The position numbers were made by a program, and so were the translations under genes. From Frigidibacter sp. RF13 (GTDB taxonomy: Bacteria; Pseudomonadota; Alphaproteobacteria; Rhodobacterales; Rhodobacteraceae), in NCBI RefSeq assembly GCF_026626305.1, contig NZ_JAPNUE010000001.1, forward strand, positions 682,001 through 746,000: DNA of 64,000 bases, in the 5' to 3' direction. The number at the start of each line of letters is the position of its first letter. The stretch's first letter is position 1. Shown here piece after piece: positions 17,482 through 26,102 of the stretch. The notes beneath the pieces were generated by a model, which saw only the letters and a program-made list of their open reading frames with translations, did not search any database and was not told where the DNA came from.

Positions 17482-19143
17482 TCAAACGATGATGGTTTTT
17501 GGCCGTTTCCAGCCATACCAGGTGACGACGAACAACCGCGTGACGAAGACCGCCGTGATCACCGAGGTGATGATGCCCACCGACAGCGCGACGGCGAAGC
17601 CCTTCACCGGGCCGGAGCCGAGGAAGAAGAGGATCACGCCGCCGATCAGTGTAGTGATATTCGAATCGACGATTGCCGACAGGGCTTTCTCGAAGCCAAG
17701 CTCGATGGCACGCGTCGGGCCCTTGCCGCCGCGCAATTCTTCGCGGATCCGCTCGAAGATCAGCACGTTCGCGTCGACCGCCATGCCCATGGTCAGCACC
17801 ACGGCGGCGATGCCCGGCAGCGTCAGCGTCGAGCCGATCAGGGAGAAGATCGCGAAGATCATCGCCATATTAATGGCAAGCGCGACGCTGGCCAGCACGC
17901 CGAACAGGCCATAGCTCGCGATCATGTAGAGGATGACCGCCGTATAGCCGACGGCAGCGGCGATCTTGCCCGCATCGATCGAATCCTGGCCAAGTTCCGG
18001 CCCGACGGTGCGCTCTTCCAGGAACGTCATCTCGGCCGGCAGCGCACCTGCGCGCAAGAGAACGGCAAGGTTCGTCGCCTCCTCGACCGAGAAGGAGCCG
18101 GTGATGATCCCCGAGCCGCCCGCGATATGTGTGCGGATCTGCGGCGCCGAGATCACCTCATTGTCGAGGACGATGGCGAAGAGCTGGCCGACATTTTCTG
18201 CCGTATAGTCGCCGAACTTGCGGGCGCCCGACGGATCGAAACGGAAGGCGACGGCGGGGGCGCCGTTCTGGTCGAAATCGGGCCGCGCGTCGACGAGTTC
18301 CTCACCAGTAACGACCGGGGTTTCTTCCAGCACGTAAAAGACGCCCTGTTCATCGATCGACTGAACGAGCAGATTGCCGGGGCCGGCAAGTTCATTGCCA
18401 TTGGTGGTGCGCTTGATCACCGGATGGAACGTCAGTTTCGCCGTGGTGCCGATCAGCGCTTTCAGTTCCGCCGCCGAACCGATGCCCGGCACCTGGATCA
18501 GGATGCGGTTTGCGCCCTGGCGCTGGATCGTCGGTTCGCGGGTTCCCACCTCGTCGACCCGGCGCCGCACGATCTCCAGCGATTGCTGGATCGTCCGGTC
18601 GTCGGTCGCGGCTTTTTCCACATCTGTCAGTTTCAGGATCAGCGTCGTGCCGTCGCTTGTGACGTCGAGGTCTCGTTGGCCTGCGCCGGTCAGCGAGATC
18701 ACCGGGGTCGAAAGCCCTTCCGCCACCTCAACAGCCTTGGCCATGCCTTCGGGATTTTCGATCGTCACCCGCAGCTCGTCATCGGGCGACGGCGCCTTGC
18801 GCACGCCGCCGACGGTCGCGCGCTCGGCCTGAAGCGCCTTGCGCAGTTCCGGCCAGTATCCCTGCATCCGCGCCTTGTAGACATCCTGAACCCGAACTTC
18901 AGCCAGAAGATGCGCCCCGCCCCTGAGGTCGAGCCCGAGGTTCACGATGTCCGAAGGCAGCCAGTCCGGCCAGAGCGCCTTGTCGGCCAGAAGCTCCGGC
19001 GTTTCCGGCGCGCCCTTGGCAAGAGCGGCGACGGCATCGTTGTGCTTTTCGACACGCGGATAGAAGGCATTCGGCGCGGCAAAGACCAGGGCAGCCACGC
19101 ACAACACCCAGGTCAGAATGCGCTTCCAGGCAGGGATCTGCAT
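17482..19143 (-). CDS. secD: protein translocase subunit SecD
   Basis: A 553-residue membrane subunit of SecDF. Visible are the P1 head start LGLDLRGGAHLLAEV, the periplasmic base, and the membrane region with AAVVLTMGMAVDANVLIFERIREEL, the family's conserved proton-pathway segment. It is placed between yajC and secF with gaps of about 10 bases on each side, the standard order. Confidence 0.96.
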   Translation of the reverse strand: MQIPAWKRILTWVLCVAALVFAAPNAFYPRVEKHNDAVAALAKGAPETPELLADKALWPDWLPSDIVNLGLDLRGGAHLLAEVRVQDVYKARMQGYWPELRKALQAERATVGGVRKAPSPDDELRVTIENPEGMAKAVEVAEGLSTPVISLTGAGQRDLDVTSDGTTLILKLTDVEKAATDDRTIQQSLEIVRRRVDEVGTREPTIQRQGANRILIQVPGIGSAAELKALIGTTAKLTFHPVIKRTTNGNELAGPGNLLVQSIDEQGVFYVLEETPVVTGEELVDARPDFDQNGAPAVAFRFDPSGARKFGDYTAENVGQLFAIVLDNEVISAPQIRTHIAGGSGIITGSFSVEEATNLAVLLRAGALPAEMTFLEERTVGPELGQDSIDAGKIAAAVGYTAVILYMIASYGLFGVLASVALAINMAMIFAIFSLIGSTLTLPGIAAVVLTMGMAVDANVLIFERIREELRGGKGPTRAIELGFEKALSAIVDSNITTLIGGVILFFLGSGPVKGFAVALSVGIITSVITAVFVTRLFVVTWYGWKRPKTIIV

Positions 19144-19153
19144 CTATGTGAAC

Positions 19154-19489
19154 TCAGTTGGAGTTGGCGGCAGGTTCGGTCTTCGAGACAACCGCCGAAA
19201 TGGTCGCGCGGACGATGCGCACCTTGACGCCATCAGCGATCTCGACCTCGACATCCTTGTCGTCGATCACCTTCGTCACCTTGGCGCGAATGCCACCCGC
19301 GGTCACAACCTGATCGCCCCGGCGCAGCGCCGAAACCATCGCCTGATGTTCCTTCATCTTCTTCTGCTGCGGACGGATCAGCAGGAAATACATGATCCCG
19401 AAGATCAGGATCAGCGGCACGAACTGCGCCAATGCAGCGCCACCACCGGCGCCACCGGCGGCCTGGGCGTAAGCGGGAGTAATGAACAT
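19154..19489 (-). CDS. yajC: preprotein translocase subunit YajC
   Basis: A 111-residue single-span protein that associates with SecDF. A Gly/Ala-rich N-terminus (MFITPAYAQAAGG) precedes the membrane helix FVPLILIFGIMYFLLIRPQQKK, then a cytoplasmic domain with GDQVVTAGGIRAKVTKV. The frame starts further upstream, but the ATG at 19489 gives the normal YajC length. It is first of the yajC-secD-secF group. Confidence 0.95.
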   Translation of the reverse strand: MFITPAYAQAAGGAGGGAALAQFVPLILIFGIMYFLLIRPQQKKMKEHQAMVSALRRGDQVVTAGGIRAKVTKVIDDKDVEVEIADGVKVRIVRATISAVVSKTEPAANSN

Positions 19490-19603
19490 GGAAGGCCCCT
19501 TCGAATGGAAAGAGGGGGCCGGGCCCCCGCGACTGGCGGGGAACCTATAGTCGCGCCCCCCGCTTTGCAAGGTTCGGCCCGGCCTTCATTGTGGGCAGGT
19601 GCA

Positions 19604-21976
19604 TCAGGCCGACAGACGGATCGGCCTTCCCGGCGCGATCCGGTCGGCGGCCGCCGTGATCGCATCGGCGTCGATACCGAAATGACGGTAGAGATCGGCG
19701 ATGGTGCCGGTCTGGCCGAAATGTTCGACACCAAGCGGCACGGTCCTGTGCCCCGCCACCGCGCCCAGCCAGGCGAGTGTCGCGGGATGGCCGTCGATCA
19801 CGGTGATGAGCGTGCAATGGCCCGGCAGCCGCGCCATCAGCCGTTCGGCATGGCTGACGGCCTGCACCCCGCGCGCCCGCGCCCGCCGCGCCGCCGTCCA
19901 ACCCGCGTTCAGCCGGTCGGCCGAGGTGACGGCGAGTACGCCCACGTCGCGCCGCTCGCCCGCGATCCGGCCAGCTGCCTCGATGGCCTCTGGCCCGACC
20001 GTCCCCTGATAGGCGATGACCACTTCGGCGTTCGGCCCCGGCTCCCTCAGCCAGTAGGCGCCGTCGATCACGCCTTGGGAAAAACCCGGATCGTCGCGGC
20101 GCAGCACCTGTTCGACCGGCCGGGTGGAGAGCCTGACATAGACCGACCCGCCGGTCTCGTCGCGCAGCCAGGTCCGCTCGTCGGGGTCGCCCTCGCCGTC
20201 CTTCTGCAGATAGTCGAAGGCCCAAGCCATGATCAGCGACAGTTCGTCCAGATAACAGGGCTCGAAACTCGCCAGCCCGTCCTGCGCCATGCCGATAAGG
20301 GGCGTGCCGATCGACTGGTGGGCGCCGCCCTCCGGCGCCAGCGTCACGCCCGACGGCGTGCCCGCGATGAGGAAGCGCGCATCCTGATAGCAGGCATAGT
20401 TCAATGCATCGAGGCCACGGACGATGAACGGGTCATAGACCGTGCCGACCGGAATGAGCCTTTCGCCCCAGAGCGAATGCGACAGGCCTGCCGCCCCGAG
20501 CAGAAGGAAGAGATTCATCTCGGCAATGCCCAGTTCCAGATGCTGGCCCTGAGGAGAAAAGGCCCATTTCTGCGCGCTCGGCACCCGCTCGTCGCGGAAG
20601 GTATCGGCGCGGTCCTGACGGGCGAAAAGGCCCCGCCGGTTGACCCAGCCGCCAAGATTGGTCGAAACCGTCACATCGGGCGACATGGTGACGATCCGGT
20701 CAGCCAATGGCCCGCCCGCGCGCGCCAGTTCGTCCATGATCTTGCCGAAACCCGCCTGCGTCGACAGCATCCGGTCGGAAAGCGCGACCGGCGCCGGTAC
20801 CGGCACGGCGGGTGCTGCAAACCGTCGCCGCCCGTCAGTAAAGAAAGGCACGCGCGCCAGGAATTGCTTCAGCGCGCCTTCGTCCGGAACGGCGGCGAAT
20901 TTATCCCATTCCGCCCCGACCGGCACGCCCATGCGGGCGCGCAGGGTCTCGATCTGCGTCTCGGTCATCAGGCCCGCGTGATTATCCTTGTGCCCGGCCA
21001 AAGGCGTGCCGAACCCCTTGATCGTGTAGGCGAGGAAGACCGTCGGCCTGTCATCCGTCGCCGAATCGAACGCCTCGCAGAGCGAGGGCAGGCAATGGCC
21101 GCCGAGGTTCTCCATCAGCCGCGCGAGGTCCGCGTCCGACCGCTGGTCAAGAAGCGCCGTCACCTCGCCCTGATCGCCGATATCATCCATCAGCCGTTTG
21201 CGCCAGGCAGCGCCGCCCTGATAGGTCAGTGCCGAATAAAGCGCGTTCGGACAGGTGTCGATCCAGCCCTTCAGCCGCTCGCCCCCCGGCTCGGCAAAGG
21301 CCGCGCGCTGCAGGGCACCGTATTTCAGCCGCACCACCCGCCAGTCGAAGGCGGCAAAGACCGCCTCGATCCGCGCCCAGAGCCCCTCGCGCACCACCCC
21401 GTCCAGCGACTGGCGGTTATAGTCGATCACCCACCAGACGTTCGTCAGGTCATGCTTCCAGCCTTCCTGCAGCGCCTCGTAGATATTGCCCTCATCGAGT
21501 TCCGCATCGCCCACCAGCGCCACCATCCGCCCCTCGCGCCGCCCTTCCAGCCAGCCGTGGCCCTTGAGGTAATCCTGAGTGATCGCGGCAAAGATGGGCA
21601 TTGCGGCGCCAAGGCCGACCGAACCGGTCGAGAAATCCACATCATCCTTGTCCTTGGTGCGCGACGGATAGGATTGCGCGCCACCATAGGCCCGGAAGCC
21701 TTCAAGCTGGGCGCGCGTCTGGTTGCCCATCAGATACTGGATCGCATGGAAGATCGGGCTCGCATGCGGCTTGACCGCGACGCGGTCCTCGGGCCTCAGC
21801 GCGTGGAAATAAAGCGCGGTCATGATCGCCGCCATCGAGGCCGACGAGGCCTGATGGCCGCCGACCTTCACATCCCCCTCGCCCTTGTCGCGCAGGTGAT
21901 TGGCATTGTGGATCATCCAGCTCGCGAGCCAGATCACGCGGTCATGCAGGGTATCGAGATGGGATTTGGTCATCAT
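19604..21976 (-). CDS. thiamine-dependent E1 2-oxoacid dehydrogenase, AceE/MdeB-like
   Basis: A 790-residue homodimeric-type E1 enzyme related to pyruvate dehydrogenase AceE and to transketolase. The thiamine diphosphate motif is GDAELDEGNIYEALQEGWKH with the trailing N. TKDKDDVDFSTGSVGLGAA and the glutamate-containing HLELGIAEMNLFLLLGAAG are also present. It is shorter than AceE (about 890). It lies divergent from an Lrp regulator and near methionine gamma-lyase. In Pseudomonas putida a similar set (MdeR, MdeA, MdeB) makes propionyl-CoA from the 2-oxobutyrate released by methionine gamma-lyase; that role is inferred here. Two ATGs (21976, 21973) follow GAGGACC. Confidence 0.8.
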   Translation of the reverse strand: MMTKSHLDTLHDRVIWLASWMIHNANHLRDKGEGDVKVGGHQASSASMAAIMTALYFHALRPEDRVAVKPHASPIFHAIQYLMGNQTRAQLEGFRAYGGAQSYPSRTKDKDDVDFSTGSVGLGAAMPIFAAITQDYLKGHGWLEGRREGRMVALVGDAELDEGNIYEALQEGWKHDLTNVWWVIDYNRQSLDGVVREGLWARIEAVFAAFDWRVVRLKYGALQRAAFAEPGGERLKGWIDTCPNALYSALTYQGGAAWRKRLMDDIGDQGEVTALLDQRSDADLARLMENLGGHCLPSLCEAFDSATDDRPTVFLAYTIKGFGTPLAGHKDNHAGLMTETQIETLRARMGVPVGAEWDKFAAVPDEGALKQFLARVPFFTDGRRRFAAPAVPVPAPVALSDRMLSTQAGFGKIMDELARAGGPLADRIVTMSPDVTVSTNLGGWVNRRGLFARQDRADTFRDERVPSAQKWAFSPQGQHLELGIAEMNLFLLLGAAGLSHSLWGERLIPVGTVYDPFIVRGLDALNYACYQDARFLIAGTPSGVTLAPEGGAHQSIGTPLIGMAQDGLASFEPCYLDELSLIMAWAFDYLQKDGEGDPDERTWLRDETGGSVYVRLSTRPVEQVLRRDDPGFSQGVIDGAYWLREPGPNAEVVIAYQGTVGPEAIEAAGRIAGERRDVGVLAVTSADRLNAGWTAARRARARGVQAVSHAERLMARLPGHCTLITVIDGHPATLAWLGAVAGHRTVPLGVEHFGQTGTIADLYRHFGIDADAITAAADRIAPGRPIRLSA

Positions 21977-22087
21977 GGTCCTCGGGTAGGTCGGGCGCGA
22001 CTGTAGCGCAGCCGACTTGGAGTTTTGTTGCAAAGGCGCTGCGAAACCGGCGATAATTAGGGACAAAAACTATCATGCGGAGAACTC

Positions 22088-22558
22088 ATGGCTGAACTCG
22101 CTAACATTGACGACATAGATCGCCGAATCCTGCGCTCCCTTCAGGCAAACGGCCGCATCAGCCTTCAGGACCTGAGCACGAACGTTGGCCTCAGCCCGAC
22201 ACCGGTCGCCCGCCGCATCCGACAGCTTGAGGACATCGGCATCATCACAGGCTACCGCGCGCTGATCGACGAGGCCGCGCTTGGCTTTGCCATCTCGGTT
22301 TTCGTCTCGGTCCGGCTCGACCGGCAGATCGACGGCACGCTCGCCGGGTTCGAAGCGGCGATCCGCGCCTTTCCCGAGGTCGTCGATTGCTGGCTGATGA
22401 CCGGCAACCGCGATTATCTCCTCAGGATCGCGACCTCGAGCCTTGCGGAGTTCGAGGCCTTCCTGACCGGCCGCCTGACCCGGGTGCCGGGCGTCGCCGC
22501 CATCGAAAGCTCGATCCCCCTGCGCCGCGTCAAGGGCGATCTCGCGCGGACAATCTAA
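22088..22558 (+). CDS. Lrp/AsnC family transcriptional regulator (1)
   Basis: A 156-residue regulator: N-terminal winged helix (IDDIDRRILRSLQANGRISLQDLSTNVGLSPTPVARR) and C-terminal RAM ligand-binding domain (VDCWLMTGNRDYLLRI). GGAG precedes the ATG. It is transcribed away from the E1-like gene across a 111-base shared region, the usual layout of an Lrp-family regulator controlling its neighbour. The likely ligand is an amino acid such as methionine or a 2-oxoacid, inferred from context only. Confidence 0.92.
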   Translation: MAELANIDDIDRRILRSLQANGRISLQDLSTNVGLSPTPVARRIRQLEDIGIITGYRALIDEAALGFAISVFVSVRLDRQIDGTLAGFEAAIRAFPEVVDCWLMTGNRDYLLRIATSSLAEFEAFLTGRLTRVPGVAAIESSIPLRRVKGDLARTI

Positions 22559-22628
22559 TCTGCAGTCCACAGTCAAATCACCTAGCGGAGCCTCGTTTCT
22601 GGGCGACATAGATGGCCCCCTCAGCGGC

Positions 22629-23741
22629 TTACCGGAACGGCAGCGGGGCGGGGTACACCGGCACTGGACCGTCCGGCAGCGCGGCAGTCAGACCGGATGT
22701 ATCGTCGCGCAGGTCGGCCCGGATCAGGCCGATGCCGATGGTGCGGGCAAGTCGCTGCGAAAACACCATCTCGCTCATCACCCCTGCCTCGGCGCCATCA
22801 AGATCTATGCGGACGGGATTGCCGGGCGCGGCCGGGGCGCCGTCGACCCATAGCCCGACGCGACGGCGGGCGGGCCCCCGGACGGCCAGTCGTGTCAGCG
22901 CATCACGGCCGACGAAATCGTGTCCACCCGCGAAATCCACGAGCCCGCCGAGGCCCATTTCGAACGGATCTGCTGGAGTGACCTGCCGCCTCATGTCCGA
23001 CCCGTAGGAAACGAGACCGCTTTCTACCCGCTCGACATCGTTCGGCGCACCGGGGCCAATATCGAAGGGCGCTCCCGCGGCTGCCACGCGGTTCCAAAGT
23101 TCCTCGCCTCGGCTCGAGTCGGTCAGGTAAAGCTCGAACCCCCCCTGCTTGGACCAGCCGGAGCGCGCCAGCACCAGCGGAATGCCGTCCAGCGCGGTTT
23201 CGCGGAACCAGAAATACCGCAGATCGCGAACCCAGTCGCCGAACAGCGCCGCGATAACCGCCTCGGCCCGCGGCCCTTGCACAGCAAGCGGCGAAACATC
23301 GGGTTCGAGCACCCGCACATCAAAGCCGCGCTCGCGCGCGATCGCCAGCGCCCACAGATGCAGATCGCTGTCCGCGACAGACAGCCAGAACCGGTTCTCG
23401 GCCAGCTTCAGCAGCACCGGGTCGTTGATTAGAAAACCGTCGTGGTCGCAGATCGGCACATATCGCCCCTGCCCCACCTTCGTTCCGGCCAGGTTGCGCG
23501 GCGTCAGGATCTGCGCGAGCCGCGCCGCGTCCGGCCCGACCAGCTCCACCTGCCGCTGGGCCGCCACGTCCCACATCGCAACGCCCCCCATCAGGCGCCG
23601 GTATTCGGCGTCCGGGTCCCCGAAATGCGCCGGGATATACATGTGGTTGTAGACCGAAAAGCTTCGCACCCCCGCGCGCAGGGTCGCGGCGAAGTAGGGC
23701 GATTTGCGGATATTCGAGCCGATGGCAATTTCGAAGGTCAT
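22629..23741 (-). CDS. DmdA-like aminomethyltransferase (GcvT) family protein
   Basis: A 370-residue THF-dependent GcvT-fold protein. Its N-terminal region (VRSFSVYNHMYIPAHFGDP, GGVAMWDVAAQRQVEL, VEPDVSPLAVQGP, LARSGWSKQGGFELYL) matches dimethylsulfoniopropionate demethylase DmdA better, from memory, than glycine-cleavage GcvT, and the length agrees with DmdA (about 365-370). DmdA moves a methyl group of DMSP to tetrahydrofolate. DmdA-like paralogues of unknown substrate are common in Rhodobacteraceae, and no dmdB, C or D is nearby, so the substrate is open. It lies 17 bases downstream of methionine gamma-lyase, in the same operon. Confidence 0.75.
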   Translation of the reverse strand: MTFEIAIGSNIRKSPYFAATLRAGVRSFSVYNHMYIPAHFGDPDAEYRRLMGGVAMWDVAAQRQVELVGPDAARLAQILTPRNLAGTKVGQGRYVPICDHDGFLINDPVLLKLAENRFWLSVADSDLHLWALAIARERGFDVRVLEPDVSPLAVQGPRAEAVIAALFGDWVRDLRYFWFRETALDGIPLVLARSGWSKQGGFELYLTDSSRGEELWNRVAAAGAPFDIGPGAPNDVERVESGLVSYGSDMRRQVTPADPFEMGLGGLVDFAGGHDFVGRDALTRLAVRGPARRRVGLWVDGAPAAPGNPVRIDLDGAEAGVMSEMVFSQRLARTIGIGLIRADLRDDTSGLTAALPDGPVPVYPAPLPFR

Positions 23742-23758
23742 GTTCCGTGATCCGTTGG

Positions 23759-24964
23759 TCAGGCCGCCAAGGCCGCGGGCACATCCAGTGCCTGCATGAG
23801 GTCGGCCAAGATATCCTCTACATCTTCGAGGCCGACCGAAAGTCTTATCAATCCATCGGAAATCCCGTGCGCGGCGCGTTCATCAGCAGTGTAGGTCGAA
23901 TGAGTCATCGACGCGGGGTGCTGGATCAGGCTTTCGGCATCGCCGAGCGACACGGCGCGGCGGATCAGCGCGAGCCGGTTCATAAAGCACGCGCCATCGG
24001 TGATGCCGCCATTCAGCTCGAACGCGATCATCGAGCCAAAGCCCGGCATCTGGCGGCAGGCCAGCGCATACTGTTCGAAGCTTTCGAGGCCGGGATAATA
24101 GACCTTGCCGACGGCCGGATGCGCCTCGAGCATCCGCGCCACGACCGCCGCACTCTCAGCATGACGCTCGACCCTGAGTTTCAGCGTCTTCAGCCCGCGC
24201 AGCACAAGCATCGCGTTGAAGGGCGCCATGACCGCGCCGGTCATATCCTTCATGCCGACAAGCCGCACCTCCTGGATCGCCTCGGCCGAACCGACCGCGA
24301 TCCCGCCCACCAGATCACCATGGCCGCCCATGTATTTCGTCGCCGAATGGACGACGAAATCGGCGCCAAGCTCGATCGGGCGGGTGATGACCGGGGTCGC
24401 GTAGGTATTGTCGACCACGGTCTTCACGCCCTTCACCCGGGCGATGGCGCAAGTCGCTTCAATATCCACCAGCCGCATGTTCGGGTTGGCGGGCGTTTCG
24501 AAATAGACCACCCTAGTCTTCGGGCCGATCGCCGCCTCAAGGTTCGCCGGATCGGTCAGGTCGACATGGGTGATCGTGATGCCGAATTTCGCGAGCCCAT
24601 GGCGCATGAACGCGAAGGTACAGCCATAAAGCGTCTTGTCGGTGATGATCTCATCGCCCGGCGACAGGATCGTCCAGAGGACCGAGGTGATCGCCCCCAT
24701 GCCCGAGGCGGTGGCAAGCCCGGCCTCGGCCCCTTCCAGATCGGCGACCCGGCGCTCCAGAAGGTCGCAGGTCGGATTGGTGATGCGCGAATAGAAATGC
24801 CGCGCCTCCGCGCCCGCGAAGACCGCGCCGCCCTGTTCGACCGTGTCGAAGGCGAAGGTCGACGTGAGATGCAGCGGCGGGGTCAGCGCGCCCTCATGCT
24901 CCATAGGCTCATAGCCGAAATGAATGGCGCGGGTGGAAAAACCGGTGGTGGGGGAGAGTGTCAT
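23759..24964 (-). CDS. megL: methionine gamma-lyase
   Basis: A 401-residue PLP enzyme of the Cys/Met metabolism family. It has the features that separate methionine gamma-lyase from cystathionine enzymes: TLYGCTFAFMRHGL places Y113 and C115 where the P. putida enzyme has Y114 and C116. The PLP lysine is K210 in SATKYMGGHGDLVGG. The reaction splits methionine into methanethiol, ammonia and 2-oxobutyrate. It is followed by the DmdA-like gene and is divergent from a second Lrp regulator, all consistent with sulfur amino acid catabolism. Confidence 0.88.
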   Translation of the reverse strand: MTLSPTTGFSTRAIHFGYEPMEHEGALTPPLHLTSTFAFDTVEQGGAVFAGAEARHFYSRITNPTCDLLERRVADLEGAEAGLATASGMGAITSVLWTILSPGDEIITDKTLYGCTFAFMRHGLAKFGITITHVDLTDPANLEAAIGPKTRVVYFETPANPNMRLVDIEATCAIARVKGVKTVVDNTYATPVITRPIELGADFVVHSATKYMGGHGDLVGGIAVGSAEAIQEVRLVGMKDMTGAVMAPFNAMLVLRGLKTLKLRVERHAESAAVVARMLEAHPAVGKVYYPGLESFEQYALACRQMPGFGSMIAFELNGGITDGACFMNRLALIRRAVSLGDAESLIQHPASMTHSTYTADERAAHGISDGLIRLSVGLEDVEDILADLMQALDVPAALAA

Positions 24965-25049
24965 CGGATCACCTTGTCTGAGGTCGCCCGTAAAGGCCTG
25001 CGCTCAAGCTAAGCCGGAGACGATGACAGGAGTTGCCAAACTGTGCTAA

Positions 25050-25066
25050 CAATTTCCCGAAAATTG
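25050..25066. promoter_or_regulatory. candidate Lrp-type operator between megL and lrp 2
   Basis: CAATTTCCCGAAAATTG is an inverted repeat (arms CAATTT and AAATTG around five bases) in the 127-base divergent region, 26 bases before the ATG of the Lrp gene. AT-rich imperfect palindromes of about 15-17 bp are typical of Lrp-family sites, so this may mediate autoregulation and control of megL. Confidence 0.4.
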
Positions 25067-25091
25067 AAACTTCCTGCCATCAGGGAACATT

Positions 25092-25556
25092 ATGAAAGCA
25101 ATTGATGCCAAGGACCGGCAGATCATTCGCGCCTTGCAGCGCGACGGCCGCCTGACGAACCAGGATCTGGCGGAGCGGGTGAACCTCTCCCCCTCGCCCT
25201 GCCTGCGCCGCGTGCGCCTTCTGGAAGAGGCCCAGGTGATCACCGGCTATTCGGCAGATGTCGACCCGCGCGCCTGCGGTCTCACGATCACCGCCTTCAT
25301 CCGCATCACGCTTGCCCGCCACGACCGTGACGCCGTGAAAGGGTTCGAGACCAAGGTGCGCGACATCCCCGACATTCTCGATTGCTACCTTCTGACCGGC
25401 GAGGCGGATTATCTGCTGCGGGTTCTGGTTGCCGACCTGAACGCTTATGAGGAGTTCGTGCGGAACCGCCTGCATGCGATCCCGGGCGTCGCGTCGATCA
25501 CCACGAGCCTCGTCTATGGCACGGTCAAACAGTCGCGGCTTTATCCGCTCGACTGA
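25092..25556 (+). CDS. Lrp/AsnC family transcriptional regulator (2)
   Basis: A 154-residue regulator with an N-terminal helix-turn-helix (IDAKDRQIIRALQRDGRLTNQDLAERVNLSPSPCLRRV) and a RAM domain (LDCYLLTGEADYLLRVLV). It is divergent from methionine gamma-lyase and is probably its local regulator; it resembles but is clearly distinct from the regulator at 22088. Its stop codon at 25556 immediately abuts the stop of the convergent SIS gene, leaving no room for a terminator. Confidence 0.92.
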   Translation: MKAIDAKDRQIIRALQRDGRLTNQDLAERVNLSPSPCLRRVRLLEEAQVITGYSADVDPRACGLTITAFIRITLARHDRDAVKGFETKVRDIPDILDCYLLTGEADYLLRVLVADLNAYEEFVRNRLHAIPGVASITTSLVYGTVKQSRLYPLD

Positions 25557-26102
25557 TCATTCCATGTTGGTATGGCGGGCACGCATGGTTTCTGGCTGGA
25601 TGCCCAGCCGGTCGCGCAGGTCAAGCACCATCACTTCGAAGAGCAAAAACAGCGCCCCTTCGAAGAGCGACCCCATCGGCAGGGCCGAGGTCGCTTGCTC
25701 GTCATTGGCCATGGTCTGGGCAGGAACGGTCAGCACATGATCGGCGAGCGCAGCCGAAGCTGTCTGTGGCTGGGCCGTGATGAAAAGAACCTGCGCACCG
25801 GCGGCTATCGCCCGTGTCATCAGGGCTGTGACCGTCACCAACTCACCCGGCCCCGCCACTGCGATGAATAGATCGCCGGCCCCCAGCGCCGGAGCGGCCA
25901 TGTCTCCCTGCATCGCGACCGGCAGACCCATGTGGTGAAGCCGCATGGCAAAGCCCGACAGCTGAAGCCGTTCGCGTCCGCAACCATGTGCCATGATGCG
26001 GCCGGCTCCGGCGATCATCCCGCAGGCTGTCGCGACCGAGCCGAGGTCAAGCCGGTCGGCAACCTCGCCCAATTCCTTCAGCGCCATGTGAAAGGGGTTC
26101 AT
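25557..26102 (-). CDS. SIS-domain sugar isomerase, 6-phospho-3-hexuloisomerase-like
   Basis: A 181-residue single SIS (sugar isomerase) domain protein: RIMAHGCGRERLQLSGFAMRL, GDLFIAVAGPGELVT and AGAQVLFITAQPQTASA form the phosphosugar-binding Rossmann pattern, and MGSLFEGALFLLFEVMVLDL the C-terminal helix. The size fits the PHI/HxlB subfamily. It probably isomerises or binds a phosphosugar. The ATG overlaps the stop of the FGGY kinase gene (ATGA), so it likely acts on the kinase product or a later intermediate. Confidence 0.8.
   Translation of the reverse strand: MNPFHMALKELGEVADRLDLGSVATACGMIAGAGRIMAHGCGRERLQLSGFAMRLHHMGLPVAMQGDMAAPALGAGDLFIAVAGPGELVTVTALMTRAIAAGAQVLFITAQPQTASAALADHVLTVPAQTMANDEQATSALPMGSLFEGALFLLFEVMVLDLRDRLGIQPETMRARHTNME

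Noticed and set aside
17302..19227. 641-codon plus-strand frame opposite secD/secF
   Set aside because: Antisense shadow with low-complexity Arg/Asp/His content and no domain.
19118..22006. 962-codon plus-strand frame opposite yajC and the E1 dehydrogenase gene
   Set aside because: Same composition artefact; the minus strand encodes recognisable proteins throughout and the frame crosses gene borders.
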